Assembly (NCBI RefSeq): GCF_003600685.1
Contig: NZ_CP032084.1
Location: 3,162,001 to 3,226,000, forward strand
DNA from: Achromobacter sp. B7
GTDB taxonomy: Bacteria > Pseudomonadota > Gammaproteobacteria > Burkholderiales > Burkholderiaceae_B
DNA length: 64,000 nt
Direction of reading: 5' to 3'
The position numbers were made by a program, and so were the translations under genes. A model generated the notes under the pieces. The model saw only the letters and a list, made by a program, of their open reading frames with translations. It made no database searches and was not told the origin of the DNA. Positions 34,372 through 43,168 of this stretch are shown piece by piece (the stretch's first letter is position 1; each line of letters begins with the position of its first letter).

Positions 34372-35202
34372 TTACACCGCCAGGCGCAGCGGGTCGAAAG
34401 ACAGCGCGTTCGCGATCGGATCCGACGTGGACCGGCGGGCGGGCGAGGCGCCCAGCGAACGCTGCAAGAAGGCGCGGGTACGGTCGCTGTCAGGCGCGCC
34501 GAAGAGGCGCGACGGCGGGCCGGATTCCACGATGCGGCCCGCTTCGGTGAAGTACACGGTGTCGCTCACCTCTTGCGCAAAGCGCATTTCATGGGTGACC
34601 AGCACGCAGGTCATGCCGTCCTGGACCAGATCGCGAATCACGGTCAGCACTTCGCCGACCATTTCGGGGTCCAGCGCCGAGGTCACCTCGTCGAACAAAA
34701 TCAACTCAGGTTGCAGCGCCAGCGCGCGCGCGATGGCCACCCGCTGTTGCTGGCCGCCCGAGAGTTCGCCGGGATACGCGCCTTCCTTGTGTTCCATGCG
34801 CACCTTGGCCAGCAGTTCACGCGCGCGGGCCTCGGCCTGCACGCGCGGCAGCCCGGCCACCTTCACGGGTGAGATCACCAGGTTTTCCAGCACGCTAAGG
34901 TGCGGGAACAGGTTGTATTGCTGGAACACGAAGCCCACGCGCTTTCTCAAGGCGATGAAGTCGGATTCTGTTTTCAGCCCGTCCACGCGCACGCCACCCA
35001 CCTGGATCGCGCCGCGTTGCGCACGCAACAGGCCGGTGATGCAACGCAGGATGGTGGACTTGCCCGACCCAGACGGGCCGATGATCGACACCGCCTGCCC
35101 TTGCTTGACTTCAAGGTCGATGCCGCGCAGCACTTCGGTATCGCCAAACGCCAGGTGCACGTCGCGCAGGCTGACCAGCGGATTCAGTTCAATGATGTTC
35201 AT
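34372..35202 (-). CDS. Amino acid ABC transporter ATP-binding protein (GlnQ/HisP type)
   Basis: This 276-residue ATPase has Walker A GPSGSGKST (near residue 47), Q-loop FVFQQYNLFPHLSV, signature LSGGQQQRVAIARAL and Walker B LILFDEVTSALDPE. This set is typical of polar amino acid importers. The ATG at 35202 lies inside the end of the upstream permease gene (14-base overlap), so both are translationally coupled. A C-terminal tail of about 25 residues beyond the usual end is Ser/Arg-rich. Together with two permeases and one of two binding proteins it forms an importer. Confidence 0.92.
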   Translation of the reverse strand: MNIIELNPLVSLRDVHLAFGDTEVLRGIDLEVKQGQAVSIIGPSGSGKSTILRCITGLLRAQRGAIQVGGVRVDGLKTESDFIALRKRVGFVFQQYNLFPHLSVLENLVISPVKVAGLPRVQAEARARELLAKVRMEHKEGAYPGELSGGQQQRVAIARALALQPELILFDEVTSALDPEMVGEVLTVIRDLVQDGMTCVLVTHEMRFAQEVSDTVYFTEAGRIVESGPPSRLFGAPDSDRTRAFLQRSLGASPARRSTSDPIANALSFDPLRLAV

Positions 35203-36067
35203 GGCGTCGTTCCAGGTACCGCGTCCAACGCGCGATGGGATAGCAATAGGCGAAAAACAGCGCCAATAGCGTGAAATAGACAAGAATGGTGAAGTCGCTG
35301 CGCGCCACCGTGTTGCTGGCGACGGTGGCGGTATCCACCAGGTCGTGCACGCCTACCAAGGACGCCAGCGAGGTGCTCATCGTGATGCTGGCCATCAGGT
35401 TCATCCACGACGGCAACATGCGCCGCACGCACTGCGGCAATACCACCATGCGAAAAATCTGCGTCCGCTTGAACGCCAGCGACTGCGCCGCTTCCCACTG
35501 CGCGCTGGGTATCGACTGGATGGCGCCCCGGAAGATCTCGGCCACATTGGCGCTGGCGGGCAGCCCCAGGCCGATCACCACCTTGATCCAATCGGGGAAC
35601 GGCACATACCAGCCGCCCAGGTTCAGTTCGAACGGAAACACGTAGGTGGTGAAATACACCAGCACCAGAATCGGCGCGTTACGGAACAGCAGGACGTAGG
35701 CGCGCGTGAGCCTGCGCAACAGCCATGAGGGCGACAGCGACAGCGCGCCGATCACCAGCCCCACCAGCGTGCCCAGCGCCATCGCCAGCAGGCTGATCTG
35801 GATGTTCATCGCCAGCCCACGCAGCAAGGCGGGCGACCAGTGCCATAACGCCGCCACGGCTTCGGGCGTGGTGCCGGTGACGGCCCAGGTCAAGCCCAGC
35901 GCGACCAGGGCCACCAACAGCAAAAACCACGGGTCGCGCAACAACGCGGGCAACAATGCTGGCAACAACGCCGGCAAAAATCCGGCGGTGGCCCGACGGC
36001 GGCGTTGCTGTCCGTCGACGCCGGGCGCTTTGGCATCGGCGCCCTTGAACGCAAGATCATTGGCCAT
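35189..36067 (-). CDS. Amino acid ABC transporter permease (second subunit)
   Basis: This 292-residue HisM/GlnP-type permease has five to six membrane helices and the conserved cytoplasmic EAA loop (NVAEIFRGAIQSIPSAQWEAAQSL near residues 175-200). The first 45 residues are cytoplasmic and carry a LPALLPALLPALL stretch made by a 12-base repeat. It overlaps the upstream permease by 11 bases and the downstream ATPase by 14, which supports one complex. Confidence 0.9.
   Translation of the reverse strand: MANDLAFKGADAKAPGVDGQQRRRRATAGFLPALLPALLPALLRDPWFLLLVALVALGLTWAVTGTTPEAVAALWHWSPALLRGLAMNIQISLLAMALGTLVGLVIGALSLSPSWLLRRLTRAYVLLFRNAPILVLVYFTTYVFPFELNLGGWYVPFPDWIKVVIGLGLPASANVAEIFRGAIQSIPSAQWEAAQSLAFKRTQIFRMVVLPQCVRRMLPSWMNLMASITMSTSLASLVGVHDLVDTATVASNTVARSDFTILVYFTLLALFFAYCYPIARWTRYLERRHEHH
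35939..35974. repeat. Three 12-base tandem units in the permease 5' coding region
   Basis: CAACAACGCGGG, CAACAATGCTGG and CAACAACGCCGG follow each other, with a weaker fourth unit to 35986. On the minus strand they encode the LPAL repeats before the first membrane helix. Confidence 0.75.
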
Positions 36068-36794
36068 AGCCGGGCATCCTCAGGCGGTCTTCCAGGCGAC
36101 GGCCCGCCACGCTGACCAGCCAGGTCAACAAGCCGAAGTACAGCAGGATCAGCAGCAGCAGTTCCAGCACGTTGTCTCGATGCGACCAGATCATGATCGA
36201 TTCGTACGTGACGTCACCCACCGCAATGGCCGACGCGATGGCGGTCATTTTCACCAGGTCCACCAGGTTGTTGACCAGCGCCGGCAAGGCAAAGCGCACG
36301 GCCAGCGGCAGTTGCACCTGCGTCAGGATCTGGCGCCTTGTAAACGCCAGCGACCGCGCGGCCTCCATCGTCACCGACGGCACGGTCTGGATGCCGGCGC
36401 GCAGCGCTTCCGCATGGAACACGCCCTTGTGCAGCGCCACCACGATCACCACCCAGGCGAACGGCGTGATGGGATTGCCGCCGCCCAGCTTCTGCGTGAT
36501 CAGCATGTTCAACACCAGGAACGCGCAATACAGCTGCACCAGCGTAGGGGTGTTGCGCGTAAGTTCAACAAAGGCCTGCAAGGGTGCCGCCAACCATCGG
36601 CGGCCGCTGGTCAGCCCCGCTGCGATCAGCACGCCGAACAACAGGCTGACGGGGATGGTCCATGCGCACAGTTGCAGCGTCACCAACAGGCCATGCCCGA
36701 ACGCCGAGAGCTCGCCCGGGTCCTGCACAAAGCTGTAGTTCAGGCCCAGCGGCTTGAAGACATCAACCCACGCTTGCAACAGCTTTTCCATCAT
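36057..36794 (-). CDS. Amino acid ABC transporter permease (first subunit)
   Basis: This 245-residue permease has the ELTRNTPTLVQLY segment after the second helix and the EAA loop AEALRAGIQTVPSVTMEAARSLAF (near 130-152), both typical of HisQ/GlnP-type subunits. The ATG at 36794 overlaps the stop of the aminotransferase; a second ATG follows directly at 36791. It would pair with the next permease as a heterodimer. Confidence 0.9.
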   Translation of the reverse strand: MMEKLLQAWVDVFKPLGLNYSFVQDPGELSAFGHGLLVTLQLCAWTIPVSLLFGVLIAAGLTSGRRWLAAPLQAFVELTRNTPTLVQLYCAFLVLNMLITQKLGGGNPITPFAWVVIVVALHKGVFHAEALRAGIQTVPSVTMEAARSLAFTRRQILTQVQLPLAVRFALPALVNNLVDLVKMTAIASAIAVGDVTYESIMIWSHRDNVLELLLLILLYFGLLTWLVSVAGRRLEDRLRMPGYGQ

Positions 36795-38038
36795 GCGGCG
36801 GCCTCCAGCGATGCCTGCGGCGCCAACGTCGCGACGGCCTGGCCGATACGTTCGATGGCCGCGTTGATATCGGCGTCGGACGCCGCGAATGACAGCCGCA
36901 AATACGGCGACAAGCCATAGGCGCTGCCCTGCACGACGGCCACGCCCGCCGACTCCAACAGCCAGTCGACCACGTCACCGTCGTGCTCGATGCGGCGCCC
37001 GTCCGGCCGCACCGCGCCAATCAGGCCCGCCACGCCGACCCATGCAAAGAACGAGCCGTGCGGCGCGTGCACCTGCAAGCCCGGCCCCGCACCCAGGCCA
37101 TCCACCACGCGCTGCGCACGCGCGGCGTACGCGTGCCTGGCATTTATCACAAAGCCGTCCGCCGCCCCTTGCAACGCAGCCAGCGCCGCCGCCTGCCCCA
37201 ACGAGCTGGGGCCGGACGACACCTGCGACTGCACGGCTTCCAGTGCATGAATCAACGGCGTGGGCCCCGTGCCCCAACCAATGCGCCAGCCTGTCATGGC
37301 ATACGCCTTGGACACGCCGTTGACCACCAGCGTGCGGCCGGCAAGATCAGGCGCCACGCGCAGCAGGGACACGGGCGGCTGCAAGAACCAGATCGCTTCG
37401 TACATCTCGTCCCACAGCACCAGCACATGCGGCGCGTCGCGCAGCACGGCGGCCAGCGCGGCCAGCTCGTCAGCGGTATAGACCGCGCCCGAGGGGTTGC
37501 CGGGAGAATTCAGGACCAGCCATTTGGTGCGCGGCGTAATCGCTTGCCGCAAGCTCTGCGGCGTCAGCTTGAAACCCTGTTCGGCGCGCGTGGGCACCAC
37601 CACCGGCTGGCCGCCGTTGATGCGCACCGCGTCCGGGAACGTGGGCCAGTATGGGGCCGGCACAATCACCTCGTCGCCCTCGTCCAGCGTGGCGTTCAGC
37701 GCCAGGTAGATCACCTGCTTGCCGCCGTTGGAAACGATGACGTTGGAGGCGTCCACGTCCACGTCGTCTCGCTGGCGGTAGCCTTGCGCCACGGCGCGGC
37801 GCAACGCCGCCGTGCCCGCGGTGGGTGTGTACTTGGTCTGGCCCTGTTCCATCGCGACGCGAGCCGCCTGCTTGATGGCGTCGGGCGTGTCGAAATCGGG
37901 TTCACCCGAGGTCAGCACGATGATGGAACGGCCCTCGGCCGCCAACCGCGCGGCGCGGGCGCCGGCGGCGGCAATGGGAGACAGCTGGGCGCCGCGGGCG
38001 CGGCGCGACAAGGCGTCGGGGAACAGGTTCGTGGTCAT
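36791..38038 (-). CDS. Class I/II pyridoxal-phosphate aminotransferase
   Basis: This 415-residue enzyme follows the aspartate/aromatic aminotransferase pattern: TSGEPDFDTPD (near 43), PAPYWPTFP (127), NSPGNPSGAVY (177), the PLP lysine in VNGVSKAYAMTGWRIGW (Lys244) and a C-terminal arginine in YLRLSFA. It would move the amino group of an imported amino acid to 2-oxoglutarate or another keto acid. The ATG at 38038 has AAGGA seven bases upstream; a start 17 codons earlier is unlikely. It sits between binding-protein and permease genes in one transcript, so its substrate is probably the transported compound. Confidence 0.9.
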   Translation of the reverse strand: MTTNLFPDALSRRARGAQLSPIAAAGARAARLAAEGRSIIVLTSGEPDFDTPDAIKQAARVAMEQGQTKYTPTAGTAALRRAVAQGYRQRDDVDVDASNVIVSNGGKQVIYLALNATLDEGDEVIVPAPYWPTFPDAVRINGGQPVVVPTRAEQGFKLTPQSLRQAITPRTKWLVLNSPGNPSGAVYTADELAALAAVLRDAPHVLVLWDEMYEAIWFLQPPVSLLRVAPDLAGRTLVVNGVSKAYAMTGWRIGWGTGPTPLIHALEAVQSQVSSGPSSLGQAAALAALQGAADGFVINARHAYAARAQRVVDGLGAGPGLQVHAPHGSFFAWVGVAGLIGAVRPDGRRIEHDGDVVDWLLESAGVAVVQGSAYGLSPYLRLSFAASDADINAAIERIGQAVATLAPQASLEAAA

Positions 38039-38111
38039 GTCACTTCCTTTGCGGTCGGAGGATCCGAAGGCGTCAAGCGTTGGGGGCACTGCTTACCGTC
38101 CTGGCAGAGCG

Positions 38112-39104
38112 TCACGGCTTGGCGTTGGCTTCGGGCGGCGCGCTGTCGAATTGGCCGGCATGCGCCCGGGCGGTGGCCTGCTTCAGGTAATCGGCCGGTA
38201 CGCCATAGCGTTCGGCCGCTTGCACCAGCAAGCCCGTGGTCAACCAGTCGCGGATCACGCCGTCCACCAAGGCGCGCGTGTCGGCCTCGTTGCGGCGCGT
38301 CCAGATCACCGTGGGCGATGGAATCAATTGATCCTGCGTCGCCAGTTCAAAGTCGTTCCATTGCCCTGCGCTGGGTCCGTGCAGCGTTTCATAAAGCGCC
38401 GGTTGGATGTGCACCGACGCGTCGCAGCTGCCGCCCTTTAACGCCAGCAACGATTCCGGAATATTGCGCAGGCCCTTTACCACCGCGCCATAGGTGTCCT
38501 GCAAGGGCTTGGCGAAGTTGCTGCCTTGCGACACGCACGCCACCTTGCCCTTCAGGTCTTCCCAGCGCTTGATGCCGCTTTTCTTGGACACCATGGCCGC
38601 CCCGCCCACCAGGTTGTAGGGCGTGGGCGCGTAGCTCAGGATTTCGCTGCGTTCCTGGGTCCATTGGATGTTGGCGATCAGCAAATCCACCTTGCCGGCT
38701 TGCAGGAACTGCACGCGCGTGGACGCGGTGACCGGCACCGTCTCTAGTGTGACGCCCAGGCGCTTGGCGATGTCCGCGCCCAGGTCCGTCTGAAAGCCGC
38801 CGACCTTGCCGGTGGCCGGGTCCAGCAGGCCGAACGGCGGGCTGGCGCCGTCCACCCCCACCACGAGCTTGCCGCGCTGCTTGATCTTGTCCAGCGTGGC
38901 GTCGGCGTGCGCAATGCCGGCCGTGCCCAAGGTCGCCAAGCCCGCGACCAGCGCGACCGCCATGGCGGCGCGTGACGGCAGCGCGGGGCGTTTGCCGGCA
39001 TCACCCTTGGTGCGAACACGGGGATACTTCGCCGAACCCGCGTTGTCCGAATTATTCTTGCCCCAGTTGTTCTTGCCCGAATTGCTCATGCCCAGATGCT
39101 TCAT
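38112..39104 (-). CDS. Periplasmic amino-acid-type binding protein 1
   Basis: This 330-residue SBP (family 3, HisJ/GlnH fold) has an unusually long leader: an Asn/Lys/Gly-rich start (MSNSGKNNWGKNN) precedes the signal helix, cleavage being likely after GIAHA near residue 68. The mature part starts DATLDKIKQRGKLVVGVDG and contains QFLQAGKVDLLIANI and GGFQTDLGADIAKRLGV. It is a paralogue of the next SBP (same DATLDKIKQRG start). It probably delivers ligand to the permeases encoded downstream. The real start may be an internal one closer to the signal helix. Confidence 0.88.
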   Translation of the reverse strand: MKHLGMSNSGKNNWGKNNSDNAGSAKYPRVRTKGDAGKRPALPSRAAMAVALVAGLATLGTAGIAHADATLDKIKQRGKLVVGVDGASPPFGLLDPATGKVGGFQTDLGADIAKRLGVTLETVPVTASTRVQFLQAGKVDLLIANIQWTQERSEILSYAPTPYNLVGGAAMVSKKSGIKRWEDLKGKVACVSQGSNFAKPLQDTYGAVVKGLRNIPESLLALKGGSCDASVHIQPALYETLHGPSAGQWNDFELATQDQLIPSPTVIWTRRNEADTRALVDGVIRDWLTTGLLVQAAERYGVPADYLKQATARAHAGQFDSAPPEANAKP

Positions 39105-39135
39105 CTTCGTATGTCCGATCCGTATTCAGGCGCGC

Positions 39136-39999
39136 TCAGCCGCCCTGCTTGGCTTTGGCGTGCAGTTCCTGCAACAAGGGTTGGGCGGGCTCGATGCCAA
39201 GCCGCTTTTCGGTGGCAATCAGCCAACCCGAGCGGTGCCAGTCCTGCACCACCTTGTCGACGGCGGCAATCGTGTCGGCTTCGCCCTTGCGCGTCCACAC
39301 CACGGAATTGGCGGGCAGCACCTCGGTCGCGATGGGCGCGTGGTAGTCGGCCCATTCCGGGTTGTTGCGTAGCAGCGGATGGATCAAGGTGGAGTCGTGG
39401 ACGGCCGCCACGCACTGGCCGCCGCGCAGCGCCAGCAGCGAATCGGAAGAGCTCTTGTAGCCCTTGACCACCGCGCCATAGTCCGACGACAAGGGCTTGG
39501 CGAAGCTGCTGCCTTGCGACACGCACACCGGCTTGCCGCGCAGGTCTTCCCATTTGGCGATGCCGCTGGTCTTCAGCGTGGCCGCCGCGCCGCCCACGCG
39601 AAAGAACGGCGTAGGCGCATAGCCCAGGATTTCGGCGCGTTCCGGGTTCAGCTCCATCGAGGCGATCAGCAGATCCACCTTGCCCGAAATCAGGAATTGC
39701 GTGCGGGTCGCGGTTTGCACCTGCACCAGTTCGGCTTTCACGCCCAGGCCCTTGGCAAGCTCACGCGCCAGCTCGGGGTTCCAGCCCACCAGCTGCTGCG
39801 TGGCCGGGTCCAGCGAGCCGAACACGCCGCCGTTGGCCAGCACGCCGATGGTGACCGTGCCGCGCTGCTTGATCTTGTCCAGCGTGGCGTCGGCGTGGGC
39901 CGCACCGGCGGCAAGCGCCAGCGCCAGGGTAAGGGTGAGGCTGATGTAGCCGCCGGCGATGCCGACGGCCTGGTGGGAGGCTGCTTTGCGTATCGTCAT
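39136..39999 (-). CDS. Periplasmic amino-acid-type binding protein 2
   Basis: This 287-residue family 3 SBP has a signal peptide (hydrophobic residues about 12-28, cut after GAAHA) and a mature start DATLDKIKQRGTVTIGV. It shares with its neighbour the segments GKVDLLIA, KPVCVSQGSSFAKPL and the closing basic helix. Two tandem SBPs before one permease set suggest different ligand ranges feeding one importer. ATG at 39999 is preferred; the frame is open upstream to 40140 without good start context. Confidence 0.9.
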   Translation of the reverse strand: MTIRKAASHQAVGIAGGYISLTLTLALALAAGAAHADATLDKIKQRGTVTIGVLANGGVFGSLDPATQQLVGWNPELARELAKGLGVKAELVQVQTATRTQFLISGKVDLLIASMELNPERAEILGYAPTPFFRVGGAAATLKTSGIAKWEDLRGKPVCVSQGSSFAKPLSSDYGAVVKGYKSSSDSLLALRGGQCVAAVHDSTLIHPLLRNNPEWADYHAPIATEVLPANSVVWTRKGEADTIAAVDKVVQDWHRSGWLIATEKRLGIEPAQPLLQELHAKAKQGG

Positions 40000-40106
40000 G
40001 TTGTTGTCTTGTCGGTTGATGTGAACGTGCGTCCATGCTGCGGGCGCCAGGCCGGCAAGACAAAGAAGACTTTCAGATATCAATATGCGGAAGGTCCGGG
40101 CGGGGA

Positions 40107-40204
40107 CGGCATCCGGGCGGCGGCGTCCGTGCGACGGCATCCGTGCGACGGCATCCGTGCGACGGCATCCGTGCGACGGCGTCCGTGCGGCGGCGTCCGT
40201 GCGG
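40107..40204. repeat. Seven 14-base tandem units between Bug and SBP genes
   Basis: Units of CGGCATCCGTGCGA and one- to three-base variants (CGGCGTCCGTGCGG) repeat seven times in 98 bases. The block lies between the stop of the Bug receptor gene and the start of SBP 2 on the same strand. Fourteen is not a multiple of three, so it is non-coding. It could affect transcript ends or copy number could vary between strains. Confidence 0.88.
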
Positions 40205-40216
40205 CGCGGCTGCGCG

Positions 40217-41236
40217 CTACTTCAGCTTCACGTCCGCCGACGCGATGATGCGGCGGTAAGTTGCGATGTCGTCGCGCACCGTCTGGTCCACCGCTTCGGG
40301 CGCCGTCGCGGCGATGGTGAAGCCCAGGTTTTCCAGCAACGCCGCCGTATCGGGCTCGCGCAGCACCGCCACGACGTCGCGGTTGATCCGGTCGACCACC
40401 GCGCGCGGCGTGGATGCCGGCACGGACAAGCCCTGCCAGCTTTCCACCGCGTAGTCGGGCAGCCCCGCCTCTTGCATGGTGGGCACGTCGGGCAACGCGC
40501 CAGAGCGCGTCGGCGTGGTCACGGCCAGCGCCACCAGCTTGCCGCTGCGCACGTTTTCCGTGGCGGCGGCCAAGGTGATCAACATCGCGTCCACGTGCCC
40601 GCCCAAGACGTCCAGCGTGGCCGGGCCGCCGCCTGGGTAAGGGATTTGATTCGTCTTCGCGCCCATGCGCTCGTTCAAGAGTTCCACCGCCAGGTGCTGC
40701 AAGCTGCCCGTGCCGCCAGGCAAGGCCAGCGAAATCTCGCCGGGCCGTTGCTTGACCAGCGCCACGAACTCCTGAAAGGTCTTCACGCCCAGGCCGGGGC
40801 GAACCACCAGCAGCTGCGGGTTCACCACGGCCTTGGTCACGCCCTGCAAGTCCTTGACCGGGTCGTACGGCACGCTGGCCTGCAAGGCATTGAGCGACAA
40901 GGCGTCGCCGGCCAATAGCAGCGTGTAGCCATCGCCGCGAGCATGCGCCACGGCCGCGTTGCCGATGGCGCTGCTGGCGCCCGGCTGGTTTTCGACGACG
41001 ACGCTCTGGCGCCATTTCTCGCCCAGCTTTTGCGCCAGGGTGCGCGCCAGCTTGTCGGCGCTGCCGCCCGCCGCAACCGGCACCACAATCTTGACGGGTC
41101 GGTTCGGGTAGCGGTTGGCGTCTTCCGAGGCCACCGGCGCCGACCCGGCAAAATTGCTCAACAGGCCGGCGCCCACCACCACGCCCGCCGCCAGACCCAG
41201 CCCCAAGCGCCATGCGGATTTGCGTTTGCTGCTCAT
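40217..41236 (-). CDS. Bug/TctC-family periplasmic solute receptor
   Basis: This 339-residue protein has a signal or anchor helix at residues 10-30 and the Bug fold: YPNRPVKIVVPVAAGGSADKLAR, VENQPGASSAIG, the IPYPGGGPATLDVLGGHV ligand loop and LPDVPTMQEAGLP. Members bind carboxylates such as tricarboxylic or aromatic acids and often work without a cognate TctAB nearby. The ATG overlaps the dioxygenase stop (ATGA), so ligand and dioxygenase substrate are probably related. Confidence 0.92.
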   Translation of the reverse strand: MSSKRKSAWRLGLGLAAGVVVGAGLLSNFAGSAPVASEDANRYPNRPVKIVVPVAAGGSADKLARTLAQKLGEKWRQSVVVENQPGASSAIGNAAVAHARGDGYTLLLAGDALSLNALQASVPYDPVKDLQGVTKAVVNPQLLVVRPGLGVKTFQEFVALVKQRPGEISLALPGGTGSLQHLAVELLNERMGAKTNQIPYPGGGPATLDVLGGHVDAMLITLAAATENVRSGKLVALAVTTPTRSGALPDVPTMQEAGLPDYAVESWQGLSVPASTPRAVVDRINRDVVAVLREPDTAALLENLGFTIAATAPEAVDQTVRDDIATYRRIIASADVKLK

Positions 41237-42162
41237 GCCGTGGCTCCCGAGTCCGCGCCGAACGCGCTGAACGGCTTGCCCAGCACCGCCGTTGAATGCC
41301 GGCCGTCCACCCCCACGGGCACGTCGCCCTCCAGCGTGATGCGGTACAGCACGCGCTCGGTGTCCAGATAAGCAAAGTCACCCGGCCCCTGGTGGGCCGT
41401 CGCACGGTTGTCCCAGAACGCAATGCTGCCGGGCTCCCAACGGAAGCGCGCGGTGTATTCGGGCCGAGTGATTTCTTCAAAGAACAGGTTCAGCAGATGG
41501 CGGCTTTCCTCTTCATTGACGTCCTTGATCCGCCGCGTGAAGCCGGGGTTCACGAACAGCGCGCGCTCGCCCGTCTCGGGCAACACGCGCACCACCGGGT
41601 GCTCGGACACCAGCGGGCTCGCCTGCACCCGTTGGGCATAGACGGTCTGGTTGTCGAAGTCGCCGTTGTAGCCGCCAAACTGGTGGCGCGCCCACAGGCC
41701 GTCTGCCAGCGCGCGCAACGCGGGCGATAAATGCTCGTAAGCCGCCACCAGATTGGTGAAGATCGTGTCGCCGCCATACGCAGGCACTTGCCGGCCCGCG
41801 CGCAGGATGGACCCGGCGGGCGGATTGACCACGCCCGTTACGTCGGTGTGCCAGCGTTCACCGCGCCGCCCGGTAGTGGACCGCGATGAAATCGTGCGGA
41901 TCTGGGGATAGCCTTCGGGTGGATTCGCGTCGTACGGATGCGCCGACGTCGGGCGTCCAAAACGCTGCGCAAAAGCCAGGTGCTGGGCGTGGTCGATGTG
42001 TTGGTCGCGAAAGAAAACGACCTTCCAGCGCAGCAGCGCCGCGCGGATCTGCTCGACCTCGTCTTCGGTCAGCGCTTGCGTCAGGTCCACGCCGTGAATC
42101 TCGGCGCCCGTAAAAACCGACAGCGGCCGGATGTCCAGCCGCGTGTGTTCCAGTGTGCTCAT
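41233..42162 (-). CDS. TauD/TfdA-family Fe(II)/2-oxoglutarate dioxygenase
   Basis: This 309-residue enzyme has the metal triad His105-x-Asp107 (ERWHTDVTG) and His257 (NRATAHQGPG), with the 2-oxoglutarate arginine near 274 (RVLYRITL). TauD-type enzymes hydroxylate sulfonates (releasing sulfite), aryloxyacetates or carnitine precursors. The product is coupled to a Bug receptor gene and stands in a cluster with cystathionine beta-lyase and CysB-like genes, which makes a sulfonate or other sulfur-containing acid a fair guess. The substrate cannot be fixed from sequence. Confidence 0.92.
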   Translation of the reverse strand: MSTLEHTRLDIRPLSVFTGAEIHGVDLTQALTEDEVEQIRAALLRWKVVFFRDQHIDHAQHLAFAQRFGRPTSAHPYDANPPEGYPQIRTISSRSTTGRRGERWHTDVTGVVNPPAGSILRAGRQVPAYGGDTIFTNLVAAYEHLSPALRALADGLWARHQFGGYNGDFDNQTVYAQRVQASPLVSEHPVVRVLPETGERALFVNPGFTRRIKDVNEEESRHLLNLFFEEITRPEYTARFRWEPGSIAFWDNRATAHQGPGDFAYLDTERVLYRITLEGDVPVGVDGRHSTAVLGKPFSAFGADSGATA

Positions 42163-42250
42163 TTGCCGCCCCTGTGTGTTTGCAAAAATTCAGGATAGGG
42201 GCGGCGCCGGCGCGCAACAAATACCGATACGCAATGTGAAAATAGCCCGG

Positions 42251-43153
42251 CTAGGCGCGCTTGTCCGTCAAGAACGCCAACATGCGCCGCGCCAATTCTC
42301 GCGGTTGTTCCTCGGGCAGATAGTGGCCGCAATCGGCCAACACGCCGCCCTGAAGATCGCGTGCCAGGGGCCGCAGCGCTCGGTGCAGGCCGGGCGCGCT
42401 GCCCTGTTCTCCGCCCAGCGCCAGCACCGGCACGGTCAACGGCGTATCGCGCAGCGCGCGGTTCTGCTCGCGGTCTTCCGGTTCAGCACGGTAGTAGCCC
42501 AGCATGCCGCGCAAGCCCCCCAAGGTCTGGTACACGCGTTCGTATTCATCGATGTCGGCACGGCTGAACACGCCCGGCTTGTTGGCCGTCTTGCGTGAGA
42601 AGAACCATTCGATCAGGATGCGCTCGCGCCCGGCCAGCAAGGCTTCGGGCAAGTCGGGAACGCTGTTGAACAGGAAGTGCCAGCTGCGCCAGTTATCCGC
42701 GCCAAGCTCGATGGCGGGCGGCAGAGTGACGCCAGGAATGTTCGCGTCCAGCAGCACCACGTGATCGACCTCGTGCGCATAGCGCGCGGCGTAGGGGTAC
42801 GCGATCCACGCGCCGATATCGTGCCCCGCCAGCGCATAGCGCGTCAGGCCCATCGCGTGGAACAAGCCATGCAGGCGTTCGCCGGCGGTGCGCGTATCGT
42901 AGCCATCCAGCGGCTTGTCGGAGTCTCCCTGCCCAGGCAGGTCTACGGCGAACACGCGAAAGTGCGGCGCCAGCAGCGGCATCACGCGCCGCCACGCGTA
43001 CCAGCTTTGCGGAAAGCCCGCCAACAAGATCAGCGCGGGCCCCGTGCCCCCTTCCACCACGTGGTATCCCAAGCCGTCCACCACCACGCGGCGATGATGG
43101 AACGGCGTGCCGTCCAGCGCAAAGGTGTCGGCGTTTGCCAATGTTGTGTTCAT
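42251..43153 (-). CDS. Alpha/beta hydrolase, epoxide hydrolase/dehalogenase type
   Basis: This 300-residue protein shows the oxyanion-hole loop GFPQSWYAW (near 46), the nucleophile elbow GHDIGAW with Asp112 rather than Ser, and a catalytic His in DCGHYLPEEQP near 279. An Asp nucleophile is the mark of epoxide hydrolases and haloalkane/haloacetate dehalogenases. It has no signal peptide. It lies 15 bases downstream of the pyrrolidone-carboxylate peptidase gene and 88 bases before the dioxygenase gene, all on one strand. Confidence 0.87.
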   Translation of the reverse strand: MNTTLANADTFALDGTPFHHRRVVVDGLGYHVVEGGTGPALILLAGFPQSWYAWRRVMPLLAPHFRVFAVDLPGQGDSDKPLDGYDTRTAGERLHGLFHAMGLTRYALAGHDIGAWIAYPYAARYAHEVDHVVLLDANIPGVTLPPAIELGADNWRSWHFLFNSVPDLPEALLAGRERILIEWFFSRKTANKPGVFSRADIDEYERVYQTLGGLRGMLGYYRAEPEDREQNRALRDTPLTVPVLALGGEQGSAPGLHRALRPLARDLQGGVLADCGHYLPEEQPRELARRMLAFLTDKRA

Positions 43154-43168
43154 GTTGATGTCCGTCGG

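Noticed and set aside
40107..40204. CRISPR array or origin iterons
   Set aside because: The 14-base units follow each other without spacers, lie inside an operon, and no replication gene is near.
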